Assembly (NCBI GenBank): GCA_022376515.1
Contig: WTXI01000203.1
Span: forward strand, 1-64,000
Direction: 5' to 3'
Length of the DNA stretch: 64,000 nucleotides
Origin: Lactifluus volemus
Taxonomy: Eukaryota; Basidiomycota; Agaricomycetes; Russulales; Russulaceae
Position 1 is the first letter of the stretch, and each line of letters begins with the position of its first letter. The notes beneath the pieces were generated by a model, which searched no databases, was not told the origin of the DNA, and saw only the letters and a list, made by a program, of their open reading frames with translations. This document shows positions 22,395 to 32,966 of the stretch, in pieces. The position numbers were made by a program, and so were the translations under genes.

Positions 22395-22969
22395 CTACTC
22401 GTTACGAAGGCGTCGGGTTGTCTTCCATTCGTAGCCCCACGGTTCTTCCCATTCCTCCACTTTACCTACTTCCAGAGCCCTCTCTTCAACCACCCCGACC
22501 ACATATTTTTCCACTGTCTCAACGGGTTCGCCTCGATCGAGGATCCAATACAGGATCGCGTTTTTCTCGTATATCTCGTACTGCTCTCGCTCTGGGTTAA
22601 GTGGACCGCACCCCTGGTTTATCAGGTGCTTCTTGAGATCCTCTTTACGATCCCCTCTCCAGGGACAGGACGCGTAAGGGCAGTGGACAGAGCAAGGGAG
22701 GTGGAACTTCAACAGGTGACGGCCCAATTCTTGTCGTCTCCGACACGGCTTCTCGCATTTGGGACAATGCAATGATGGTGGCTGGGAGGCTGAACAATCG
22801 TGATGAAGAGTCTGCATCGCGGTGTGCAAGGACGTATCAGATTAGATCACCCGTATCTTGCAACGGAACGTCTTACCAGGTGCGGCGAGCTCCTGTTATA
22901 GGGCTTCCCAGCTGTGAAAGTAAATGTTTTGCATTCTGGGTCTCTGTTGGATGAGGTATGTTTGGGCAT
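22395..22969 (-). CDS. Zinc-finger protein (family ZF-A), copy 5
   Basis: Exon 1 (22969-22877, M-P-K-H-T-S-S-N-R) joins exon 2 (22811-22395) across a 65-base intron with a GTAAGA donor, giving 169 residues. Finger 1 is C-P-K-C-E-K-P-C-R-R-R-Q-E-L-G-R-H-L-L-K-F-H. Next come H-L-P-C-S-V-H-C-P and finger 2, C-P-Y-A-S-C-P-W-R-G then H-L-I-N-Q-G-C. The family domain is intact: Y-E-I-Y-E-K, L-Y-W-I-L, Y-V-V-G-V-V-E-E-R-A and W-E-E-P-W-G. In copies 2, 5 and 6 alike an intron lies before finger 1, which supports common ancestry. Closest by eye to copy 6 (both have G-C-G-P-L-N-P-x-R-E-Q-Y-E-I-Y-E). Apparently intact. Confidence 0.78.
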
Positions 22970-25900
22970 TGTGCCATACGCGGTGGAAGGAATGAGTGAA
23001 GGGTTGCAGGGGTGTGAAGACTGGGGTATTTCCTATGTCGACTGATATTTAATTAATTATATCGTCACAACAACAGCCAACCAGACGAGGGGAGTGCACC
23101 AAACCACAGCTCGACGGAATTGGATGATGGTGCCAAGCTTACGCATGAGACTTGAGGTAATCAGACACCTCCAGAGTATTTCTGGTTAGAACCGTTCCTA
23201 AATAGCACGAAAAAGTTGTGAAGGCCCTGAATACTTTATCCCATTTGATTTGCGGCCGTGGATGGGGATCACAGAGTTGTACAAGCACAACAGTGGGGCG
23301 TTCAATGCGGCAAGTGCCAAACATTCAGGTAACACCGTGATGAAAACACGGGAGGGAGCTGGGATATAGTAATGCCAATACCTTAATTCTCCAATCTCGT
23401 TGAGCCTGCCAGAACAACCACTGGCACAAGAAGAGTCTAAGATTTGGCCGAATATGCCAGAACTAGCTTCGCATCAGAAGTGCCAGCTTTCCATGGCGGG
23501 AAAGTGCCAACGGGCAACAATCTGTTGCGAATCCAGATATCGAGTCATGATTAATGGTCAGCAGAGACAAAGTTGGGCACCCAGCTTTACGGAAACGGAT
23601 AGCCGCCAGCGGGAATGTCCAACTGGGCACGTCGTACCTGTAGGTTGCGTGATTGGCACGCACCGGAATCACGTTCGTTCCATTCTCCGATTGGTTCTGT
23701 CCGGGACTTCCCAGGGAGTTACGGTATTTCAAGTTGCAGGTGACGTCATAAAGATTCTCTCTCAAGCTGAGCACCTCAGCTGCCTGTTGCAGCCGCGACG
23801 ACAGTCCCGTAGGGGGAAGACAATCCGGTCACTTTTCCCGTGTTACTTAGGCCCGTTCCATGTACCTTGCCATGAGATCGGTCTACGTGGACAAAAACCT
23901 TACCTTTATCTTTATCTGTTCCTTGGAACTCCTTTTATGGGAAACAACCGAAGCGGCAGTTGCGTGAGAGTGCACGGACCACAATAAACACGGACTCAGA
24001 ACCGGCATCGCACTGCATCATACTAGCTACGAATGTCAAGAGTAAAACCTTCCGCCGGTGGCGTTGCGGGCACTTAGAGTCTAGTCGACATAGCCTCCGA
24101 TCTCGGTCCCATAGTGGGTTGGAGTAAGGGTACGGAAATGACAGCGCGCGCAGCCATCCGCGATGTAATTTGAGTAGCGACGTGGATATTATGGGGTTTG
24201 TACTGGAGACAGTCTCGGTCCCCGGGTCCAGGGAGTTAGCTGTCAGCGTGATGCCTTCTTCGTTATTAATAATTAACCGCAAAGGCGATACCGCTGCATG
24301 TGTGCGCGGTGCTGCCACGACATTACGAGTTCCGTGGGTCATGCACCAAGAGCGTTTCGTGTCAAGGTGTGAATGCCGTCGGCTCACGATGTAGACACAA
24401 CGCCTGAGGCCTCAGCGCTCAGCGCTCAGCTGTCACGCGGAGTTCAGTAAAGGGACAAGGATATGTGAAAGTGTAAAGCCCGTAAACTGGGGAATGTGAA
24501 ACACGAGATGCGTTCTTCGATCTTCCGGAAGACGGATCTCCAATGTCTTCTATTGAGAACTCGCGGTGAGAAAGCCAAATTTGAGTAACTTAGCCCTTCG
24601 AGTTGTCAGTGCCTTGCTTCTTCCCGTTTTTCTCAGGCACAGAAAAGGGTACCGTGGCCGGGTGTATTTACACCGTGCATGGCACATTAACACACGCGGC
24701 ATCACGAAAAGAGGTGTACTCACCAATAGTAGGAGGTGCCATGTCCTTGATTCGTCGACACCTTCTGGAGTCTGGACAATGAGGTGCCTGCCAATACAGT
24801 ATGCCGATGATCGCCGTTTGTGATGGAGTGCATTGTGCTAATTTCATTCCTTGCGGCGCGTCATTAATAATACTGTAGTAATAATTTCCGAGTCCCTCGA
24901 TTCTCATTGTTCACAGCCTTTATTGCTCCAGGCTCTTCTTATTGACCCACATCCTGGGCATGGGCTGCCATGGGCCGCATGGCTGCTACTTCCTTCGTAA
25001 AGTCATTACAGCAAGACGTAAGTTACAATATGCACATCCTGACATACCATATGGTCTGCGCTCAACACAAGTTCCGTACGCCGCAACCTATATCCTAGTG
25101 TGGCTATCACATGTCTAGTTGGCAGTCATTTCTCTCACTGCATTCTCACTGCATTCTCACATGGCTATCGCCATAACCACGGAAATGAAGAAGCGGTGAG
25201 ATCGTGATTATAATTACAATATTCTCTGGGCTGTTTCTAATGAGCGGGGTATCGAGAGGTCACTTAGCTGATTCATTTTTTTTCATGCGTAAAAAGGAGA
25301 CGAAAGGGAAAGTAGGCGATTGCAGCTGAGGAAGGGGAGGAAGCAGTAATCTAAAAAACTTATAGCGTCTTCCGAGTCCCCGAGGACCCCGACCTGTCTC
25401 AGTCGGCTTCTTCAGCCAACTGCCTTTCTCTTCCCACACCCCAAATGGTTGGGACCATCGATAAACCTACGAGTGTAGAAACGGAAGGTGCCAACATGTG
25501 TTCCAGATCGTCCCTCGATACAACTGGGGGTATTGGTGACAGGCGCCCTAGCGGGGTTTTTTTTTTTTCGTTTCACAACAAAGAGGACAAATACGGTTGG
25601 TTCGACGGCATTCCGCATCCTCTGCCGCAACGTCAAACTGCATCATGATCCTTGCTGACATTTCGCTGGCATTTTCTGCCTGAGCTTCAAAAATCTTCCT
25701 CGGCACTTATCCCCCCCTTTCTTGTTTCCATTCTCATCGGGGGTCTATTGCAATATTACTTGACCACGTTCAGGTTGAGTTGTTCACTCGTTCGCTCTTC
25801 AGAACTCGCTCGTGAAAGAACGGGGAGGAAGGAAAGAAGGGGGAAAGAACCCTTCTCTTTTTCCCCCGCATTCCGGGCCTCGTGCCAAGGTGCCAGCGCG

Positions 25901-27620
25901 CCACTGGTACTGCGCCGGCCGCTACATGGCTGCCGAAATAAGATAATAGCTTGCGGTTCACAATCATAACTACACGATTCGGGCGCCGTGCACTCAAGTT
26001 TTCGCGTTGTTCGTACAGTAGAACAGTAGTCAGCACGAAAATTGAAGAAAATTGGTGGTTATACAGCAATCATCAGCAAAGACGCAACGTGACATTCGGC
26101 GGCCGTAGCTATAGTCACGTCAACGTTCGAGTCCCATGATGTCGCGCTTGAACGAATCGTGACCGATGCACCACCAAAGTCGGGGGGCGCACTTCGTGAT
26201 CAACGTCCTCGGTTTCGAGGCGCTCGTACAAGTGCGAAAGGCCGAGAGGTTAGAAGGTAGTGTTATTCAAAGTCGGAGACATAGAATGCGCGATTGTCCA
26301 TCTCTCGGCTTTGCTTCTTAACTTCCTTCCTTCTCTATCTTGCAGTCACGGTAGTACCCTTCCACGAATGCGTTGGGAAGGAGACGCAGCTCGCCGATCG
26401 CCGATCGGGACCTAAATCACGTGATCCATTTAAAGCTAAGCGAGGCTCATTGCAGCCGAGTTTATGCTTCCATGATGGCGACAGCGATGATGACAGGACA
26501 CCGCATGCGTTCGGTAAGTCTTGATTGCAATAGGGGATAGGCCCATCTAATATCCCGTATCGTATCGAGGTATTGAGAAGGCCATTTCATGGCAGTTCTA
26601 TTACCAAGGAAGGAAATATGAGGGCGAGGGTGTTTCTCTTCTTGAATGTACATCGGGACAATAGAGGGAGGGGATGAGGATTGAAGGGGTAATGGGAACG
26701 TGGCGAGAACTTGAACTCAGAAGCGGTCGTTACTGGCAGAATGGGAGCTTATTGCAGCCACTGGGGCCGTCGCACTGGGGCACTAAAGTTCATGAATGCA
26801 TCGTTCCTAGACTTGTTTCCAGGCTATCACCAAACCTAAAGCTTAACCTACCATACCTTTTATGACCCCAGCACCAGTTTCTAACTGTTCAATATGAACA
26901 AAACGTGCCTTGAAGGAAAGAAACAGGAACTTGAGGGGCAGTTATACGATATTGTGGGGATCAACTTGAACATGTTTTGGTGCTTTGCTGGTGGCAGCCG
27001 AATTGCCGAGTCGAAGAGTGGGGGGAAAAGTAAGATAAAAACAGGATTCGGCGAGGAAGCAACACAACTTGAACTTGGCGACTTAGGTCAGTCCATCGTA
27101 ATGGCCAAACTGGGAGGAAGTTGAACGCCCGAGCCGCGAGGGGGCCATGAGGCGTGGCGCCACGTCTCAATTGCACAATTGCACAAGGGTGAGTATCGTA
27201 GATGGTGGAATGATAGTAGGAACGTGTCGTAGATAGGGGTATTGTTGGAGCGTTCGTCGAAGGTTACCGGTCGTGGGCTTCCGAGACTGCGCAAGTCACG
27301 TTTCGCCTTCTCCGCGAAGCCTGGAATAGGCGTTCGATCGTGTGAGTGTTGCTGAATGAACAACCTTGGACGGTCCAGTACACTGGCGCGCGAACACTGA
27401 GCGCTGTTTCCAAGAACCAATCTCCAAATAGACTCCATACCACAGAGAATATGGGCTATCCCGGGTTGTGGTCAACATCACGTCACCTTTTCACATTTCA
27501 ACCCTTCTGGCTATTCCATACAACTCGCCTTGTTCGTCTGGCATATACAGAGGAATGACCTGTCTCCTACACCTTTTCCAGGTGTGTACAGATCACAGAT
27601 CGTGTCGATCGCGTCTCTCA
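22970..27620. other. Long gene-poor stretch
   Basis: About 4.6 kb has no gene I can support. The longest frame (23400-23987, plus, 195 codons) lacks any domain, has no ATG-context or splice support, and overlaps several GTGCCA words. Small tandem words occur at 24412-24430 (AGCGCTC twice) and 25135-25160 (CTCACTGCATT). A run of 13 T at 25557-25569 could be an old retroposon tail, but no target duplication was found. Confidence 0.4.
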
Positions 27621-27641
27621 CATCAGGAAAACTCGAAATGT

Positions 27642-27712
27642 ATTAACGCCATTAGCGCTTACTTAGACGTCATTAACGCCATTAGCGCATACTTAGACGC
27701 CATTAACCCATG
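27642..27712. repeat. 30-base subterminal tandem repeat, about 2.3 units
   Basis: Units begin at 27642 and 27672 with ATTAACGCCATTAGCGC followed by an ACTTAGACG block. A third unit is cut off after ATTAAC. It lies just inside the left inverted repeat and is a plausible transposase-binding region. Confidence 0.75.
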
Positions 27713-28984
27713 CTTAAACCAGTTAGCTTATTTTGGTTAAGCGGTCTAATTAAGTTAATGAACGGTAAGCACAACTAAGCGATTTTGTTATGATCTAAGT
27801 AAACGCTAAGCAAATTGAGATAAGTTAAGCAAATCAAGGGGCTTTTAATGGTGCTAAGCAGACAGAAACAGTTTAACAAAAGTCACAAAGTCGTGAAAAT
27901 TTCGCTAAGTCGTTCCATGCACCAATCACGTGCATGTGTTGTTTATTCTTGTTGGCACGATGTTGATTTTCGTGCTCACCTTTTTCTGCTGCGTCCTTCC
28001 GTCCCTCCCTCTGTCCCCCTCGGTCACGTCGCCGTCTACTTCAAGTTGCCGTGGGCTCTGCTGTCGCCACCACCGCTCCCGTCCGGCACCGCCACACGTC
28101 TCCACGTCCCGCCCCAATGCGTCCCACTGCTGCCTCTGCCTCTGCCTCTGCCTCTGCCTCTGCCACTGCTGCGTCCTCATCTGCCTCCTGCGCCTCCACC
28201 GCTTTTGTCTCCTCCGCATCGGCGCATTCTCCTGGACCCACTGGCACTGCAGGGTGGTCCATGGTGTCACGGTGCCTGCGCCGACGCCTTCTGTCCCTCC
28301 TCCCCGGTATGTTGTCACGCTACTTGCCCCGCCCCAATGTATCCTGACTCTTCTTTCGCCTTCTCCGTCTCCGCCTCCTGCTCCTCCTCTGCCTGCTCCG
28401 CCTCCACCGCCTATGCCGCTTCCTGCGCCGCTGGCCTCCCCCGCCTGCACCAGCTCCTCCGCCACCTCCGTCCCTTCCGCTGCTGCCTTCGCACCTCCTG
28501 GGCCTCCCGCGCCCCCCGCATCTCCCGGGCCTCTTGGGCATCCTGTGCTTCAGGTGCCCCTCGCACCTCTTTCAATACACGAGGATGTCTTCCTGCGGAA
28601 TGGGTTGACAAAGTAAGAAAATCATTTATTTCTACAGCCCATTTGAGGTCATGATTGAATCTGTCTTGTAGTGCGGTATTTGTTCCTGAAAAGGACATCC
28701 GGATCTCGCTCTCTGCCACACATCAGCTCACTGACAAATTCTTTCACCAAGGGACCTGTATCTCGATAAGGCGCTCCGTTGTCCCACGTGCGCCATGAAA
28801 CGTCGCATAGTTCGGTCATGAAACTACCAAATGCCGAACAATCGACCCCGCGCAGAGTTGACCGCAATCGTCGGCCAAAGTCATATCTCGGGCAGGTGCA
28901 CGATCACGGGTTCCTGAGCTTGTTCGTGAATGCGTTCTCAAATTATCTCTCGCTGCAGACTCGGCCTTCAAACAACTTCGGCGT

Positions 28985-29125
28985 AGCGGACTCACCTGGA
29001 GAATCTCTCTTGGGCCTCAATGGCAAGCTCAAGATTGATGGCTTTGGCTGGAGTATCTATGCACCGAGAAACCGCCGCACTACTCGTTGTAGCACCCTTG
29101 ATTACCTCCCACCCGATAATGAGTG
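28985..29125 (+). pseudogene. Aurora-type protein kinase fragment (activation segment)
   Basis: The frame reads [13 protein letters not shown], then D-G-F-G-W-S, then [16 protein letters not shown]. This is the catalytic-loop-to-activation-loop stretch of Aurora/Ipl1 kinases (family pattern P-E-N-L-L-L-G, D-F-G-W-S, N-R-R-T-T, G-T-L-D-Y-L-P-P-E). The D-F-G is altered by an extra residue, the catalytic-loop residues before it are lost, and similarity ends after L-P-P. No other kinase subdomain is seen. It lies inside the inverted-repeat element, so it was probably captured from a host gene. It is non-functional as a kinase. Confidence 0.72.
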
Positions 29126-29603
29126 CTTTCACTATTTGACGAGTTGGATGTGAGCGTCCACGCCTCCCGCACCTCCCGCGCCTCCTGCGCTTCCCGTGCC
29201 TCCCACGCCTCCCGCGCCCTTGCGCCTTCTATGTGCCAGTTTGAATTACATGGTGGAGCCTCATTTGCCTCTTCTGCATTGCATTACAGTGCTGGACTTT
29301 ACCACTATTGCCTTTCCTTGTTTTGATGCCTTTTATTAAACCTGCTTAAATGGTTTATTAGCCCATTCTTAGTGTTTGTTAAACTTGCTTAACGCAATTA
29401 AACTGCTTAATGCAATTGCGTTAAGCAGGTTTAATGGGAAGGATCTGATTAAACCAATAAATATGTGCTTGTGTCAATAAAGTTTTAATTAAAAAGCTGT
29501 TCCTCTAAATCTTATTAAAACCTTATTAAAACAAACTTGAATGTCTTTTAAGTCGTTTTAATGAGTGTTAAGCAAGTTCAATGAAATTCGACTTTTCCTG
29601 ATG

Positions 29604-30783
29604 CCAGACTGCTGTTCAGTTGATGCTTCGATGCCGCTCAGGAATCCATGGTTAACGGGCTCATGGCTGACGGCGCCTCCGCTCGGACATCCTGCTAGAT
29701 TGGAACAATAACGCCGACACGTCATGTGCGGAGGGATCTGTCAATAACTTTGACGTCGCATGTGGGCCTATGACTCGGAGCCAGGGCTTGTCGCCCTGAG
29801 CACGACGGGGACCCGAGTCGGCGGGCGGGACAAGTCAGATCGCTAGTGGAACCGTAGCCCTATTTGCCGTTGCTGGGGATTTGCTTTCAGGATAGCCAAG
29901 GAAACGCCGTGCGTGATATCACCTGAGAAGGCACTGCAGGTGCTGTAATGTCCGCGACATTTCGCCCGCGAGATCATGAATGTGCATGATCGCTAGAAAG
30001 CTTTGTCTGAAGTACTTTCTCTACACGCGTTACTGATATTCGATAGGGAACAGCGAAGGGAATCGGGTTTTTCAGTAAATGTTATGTAATATTGTCAATT
30101 GATCCAAGTCGTTGACAGAAACCGACTTACGTGGCCTGAGTAGTAGCCGAAGGATCGTGATTGTGCAAGCGAGCGGCTGCATTCTCTTCATGGTCACCGC
30201 GGATCACCGCAGCATCCGCTAGTGCAACGAAATATCGTGCGAGGCCTATGATTGATAAGAAAGGTCATCCCGCTAGCCTGAACCTGGGGGTGAGGTTTTA
30301 CTACGTCATAATCAGGTTGTAAGTGTGCACTGGAAATATCCTCCTCGTCTATTGTGGCATCCAAAGGAGATGGATAATGTCCTTATTATCGTATAACTTA
30401 CTGAGGGCACTGCCAGTGGCAGGCGGTGTCTAAATAGTGTTAGCCGACTGTGATGGGTCTGGTGATTCGAAACTTACCTGGGTACCTCTTGCGACGTGCA
30501 GCGGGCCCTAGCCATCCCACGAGAGTTGCTTGGGGTGTAAGAGCCTGTAGCAAGCAGGCCATAAGAAAGATGCTTGAGAGATGAGCGAGGCTGCCAAGGG
30601 ACCACCGTCACCAGAGAAAAGCAGGCGCTTGTCCACCATGATCGAGGCACTCCGAAACGTCACCAGTGTGCGAACACCATTGCCTTTGTTCCTCATTTGA
30701 ATCTAGCTCTGGGTTATGCTTCTGCTTCATTCCCATCGGCAAATGCTACTCCATGGAGATGTGTGTCTATAAACTGTCACTAT
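29604..30783. other. Intergenic, no supported gene
   Basis: No domain, repeat or RNA gene was recognised between the inverted-repeat element and zinc-finger copy 6. Confidence 0.4.
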
Positions 30784-31501
30784 TCAATACTCATGGGTCA
30801 ACACACTAGATACGTTCAAGTGGTCTGCAACATGTACCCAATAAAACCCTGCATCGGTTCGTGGTAGCTCCACAGTCATGCTGGGCTGAGTTGATGCGGA
30901 ACTTGAAGATGACGGAAAAGAAGTGCTCATGACGCTGGAAGGTGAACTTCCTTGCTCTTCACGACGACGTCGAGCTGTCTTTCCTTGACGTCCCCACAGG
31001 TCACTCCACTCTTCCATCTTTCCCAGCTCCCTCGCCCGTTCTTCAACTACCCCAAGTGCATACCTCGCCACTTGCTCAACGGCTTTCCCGCGACTCAAGA
31101 TCCAGTCTAGGATCGTACGTCTCTCATAAATCTCGTACTGCTCTCGCCTGGGGTTGAGTGGGCCGCACCCCTGCTTTCTCAGGTGCCTTTGGAGATCCTC
31201 TGTGCGATCTCCCCTCCAGGAGCAAAGCGGGTAAGGACAGAAAATAGAAAGAGGAAGATGAAATGACAGGAGATGGCGGCCCAATTCTTGTTTCCGGCGG
31301 CATGGCTTCCCGCATGTGGGACAAAACAGAGACAATGACTTGGGAGCAGAAACGGGGAGAGTCTATCTCAAAATGCGTCAGGTCCGGGAGCTCACATCTA
31401 AGATGATGAGAGCTTACTCGATGCGATGGACAGTCAGAGAAATTCCCAGAGGCCGAGACAATATTTGTGTTGTTTATGATGTCGACTGGGGTATTTTTCA
31501 T
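30784..31501 (-). CDS. Zinc-finger protein (family ZF-A), copy 6
   Basis: Exon 1 (31501-31418, M-K-N-T-P-V-D-I-I-N-N-T) joins exon 2 (31362-30784) across a 55-base GTAAGC...GATAG intron in phase 0, giving 220 residues. Finger 1 is C-P-T-C-G-K-P-C-R-R-K-Q-E-L-G-R-H-L-L-S-F-H. Next come H-L-P-L-S-I-F-C-P and finger 2, C-P-Y-P-L-C-S-W-R-G then H-L-R-K-Q-G-C. The C-terminal domain is complete: Y-E-I-Y-E-R, L-D-W-I-L, Y-A-L-G-V-V-E-E-R-A-R-E-L-G-K and W-S-D-L-W-G. It is followed by a basic patch (R-R-R-R-E-E) and a serine-rich tail. Upstream S-A-P-K-S-L-S-L-F-C matches S-T-P-K-P-T-L-S-V-C in copies 7 and 8. Apparently intact. Confidence 0.8.
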
Positions 31502-32467
31502 GACGTAAATACTATGAGATGCAGGAGAGAGGTGTGTGGAGAGGATTGAGATAATGGTAATATCCTTCAGACTGCCTTTATGACCCGTGCACGAAAGGAA
31601 AAGATACCAATTAGAGGTGCCGGACCCTTTTGTGAGAAAATGCTCGTGCAGTTTGCTACTTTCTGCCAGTGGCACCAGTCAGTGTCACTCGATTTCTATT
31701 ACGTGAGTCCATGTCTGGCCCAGTCGCGGCCCCGATGTGGTACACTAAATGGCTGGACTGATGAATAAAGGCATAACCTAACTGGACGGACAAAAAATAA
31801 GACAAAAGGTTTGAAGAGGGAAGCAGGGAAGACCGAATAAGTCCATAGGATTTTCAGCAATATTTCGTTTCCAGAGTCGGCGGCTCTGCATAAATTCTCT
31901 CCTGTAACCAGTCTAGTGGTCTGATGATTCCGTTTTTATCGGTCTGCCTGATTTGTCTGGCAGAGACCTCTCGAGGGCCATATAATGACGCTCCTGCGGA
32001 CACATCGCCTATTTTTGCACTCTCGTTTTCACTTAGGCGGTACACCACGTGGACTCGCTGGCCTGGTCCGGCACATGGAAATGACCACGTACTCTCAATT
32101 GCCATGGGAATTCGCTACCCCATACTTAGTTTCTCCGATCGGCATATGCATGGCGTTTCCAAGAGTGACGGTGCTTGTGGGTTCCTATTTCGTACCGCGA
32201 ATCGTGCGTTTGCCGTAAGACGGGCGAGACCGTGACCGCGTTTGCTTCTCTTGAAGGTCTTCTGACCTTGCCATTACAAGTCACGGACGTGAATAAATGA
32301 GGTGTGGACTCACTGTATTGATTGACCGAAGTTGGCACAACGGGCTAAGAACGGAATTCCAAAGTGCATGTCAAATTCAACAGGGAAACTCCGCTCCGCA
32401 GCCAGTGGCGTTCGCGCGCGCCGTCGCGCTCGTTCGCTCTTCTGGTCGACATAGCTACATTTGATTC
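31502..32467. other. Intergenic, no supported gene
   Basis: Plus-strand frames at 31924-32235 and nearby lack domains. The segmental duplication shared with 58268 starts at about 32468. Confidence 0.4.
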
Positions 32468-32593
32468 CATAGTGGGTGAGCGTAAGATCGAAATTTTTCA
32501 CAACATATTGACGAGCGCGATCGTGTCACTGAACGTGGGAAATTATGCCCGCGTGGGGGCGGTTCTGCGTTGGCTTGCCGTAAGCTTCCTGCT
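32468..32593. repeat. Left remnant of duplication unit 1, cut off by the retrotransposon
   Basis: TCCATAGTGGGTGAGCG and CTGAACGTGGGAAAT blocks match 58268-58370 of unit 3. In unit 3 this similarity runs on directly into the sequence that here lies on the far side of the retrotransposon (39561 onward). The two flanks were therefore contiguous before insertion. Confidence 0.75.
32580..32593. repeat. Target-site duplication, left copy
   Basis: GTAAGCTTCCTGCT occurs here and again at 39547-39560, exactly bracketing the poly(T) 3' end and the 5' end of the retrotransposon. The last T may belong to the tail. Confidence 0.9.
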
Positions 32594-32966
32594 TTTTTTT
32601 TTTTTTTTTTTTTGAATCCGAATTTGTATTCCGCAGCGCGTGCAACGTGGCACAGAGGCGGTCGCGAATGGTATCTAAGCGTTATGACTAACATGTATGG
32701 ATGATGAGTGGAGGACGGCCGGAGGCCATCAGTGTGTGGTAGTGTGATTATGTTTAGGTGGTGGTTGAGTATATGTGTGTAAGTACTTGCAACAGGGGTG
32801 ACTCTGATGCGGAAGAAAAAGACCCTGTGCCTCAGTCTGGTTCCCAGACCGCCCGCGGTTTATTGCAGGCCCTTGTCTCCTCTAAGAACTGAAGCAGCTT
32901 TTGGACGCGCTCCTGGGTTTCAAGGAGCTGTTTGAGGCTCCAAGTGCGGCCCTTGGACATAAGATG

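Larger units (their letters stand above)
27621..29603. mobile_element. Putative DNA transposon with terminal inverted repeats and a captured kinase fragment
   Basis: The left end CATCAGGAAAACTCGAA (27621-27637) is matched by the reverse complement of the right end (29587-29603) with one mismatch. Both subterminal regions are AT-rich and dense in GCTTAA/TTAAGC words (27700-27835 and 29335-29580). The left one also has a 30-base tandem repeat starting at 27642 and 27672. The interior is GC-rich low complexity: a TGCCTC run at 28130-28165 and CCTCCCGCG-type triplets at 28480-28570 and 29160-29225. It also holds a fragment of an Aurora-type kinase gene. No transposase is visible, so it would be non-autonomous. 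I see no clear target-site duplication, and the superfamily is not assigned. Confidence 0.6.

Noticed and set aside
23400..23987. 195-codon open frame on the plus strand
   Set aside because: No domain, no paralogue in the window, no hydrophobic or repeated pattern, and no supporting splice or start context; compatible with chance.
25557..25569. T run as the tail of another retroposon
   Set aside because: No target duplication and no element sequence next to it could be identified.
27926..28465. 179-codon minus frame, Gly/Arg/Gln-rich, and its plus-strand Pro/Ser-rich counterparts
   Set aside because: All three frames of a GC-rich hexamer/triplet repeat stay open; composition is low-complexity and no conserved domain is seen.
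28649..28867. Minus frame with [16 protein letters not shown] beside the kinase fragment
   Set aside because: It looks protein-like and might be a second captured gene piece, but I recognise no family and it runs opposite to the kinase fragment; not enough to call.
29740..29830. GC-rich stretch with short inverted words resembling a tRNA or hairpin RNA
   Set aside because: No cloverleaf arms or A/B-box consensus could be laid out consistently.
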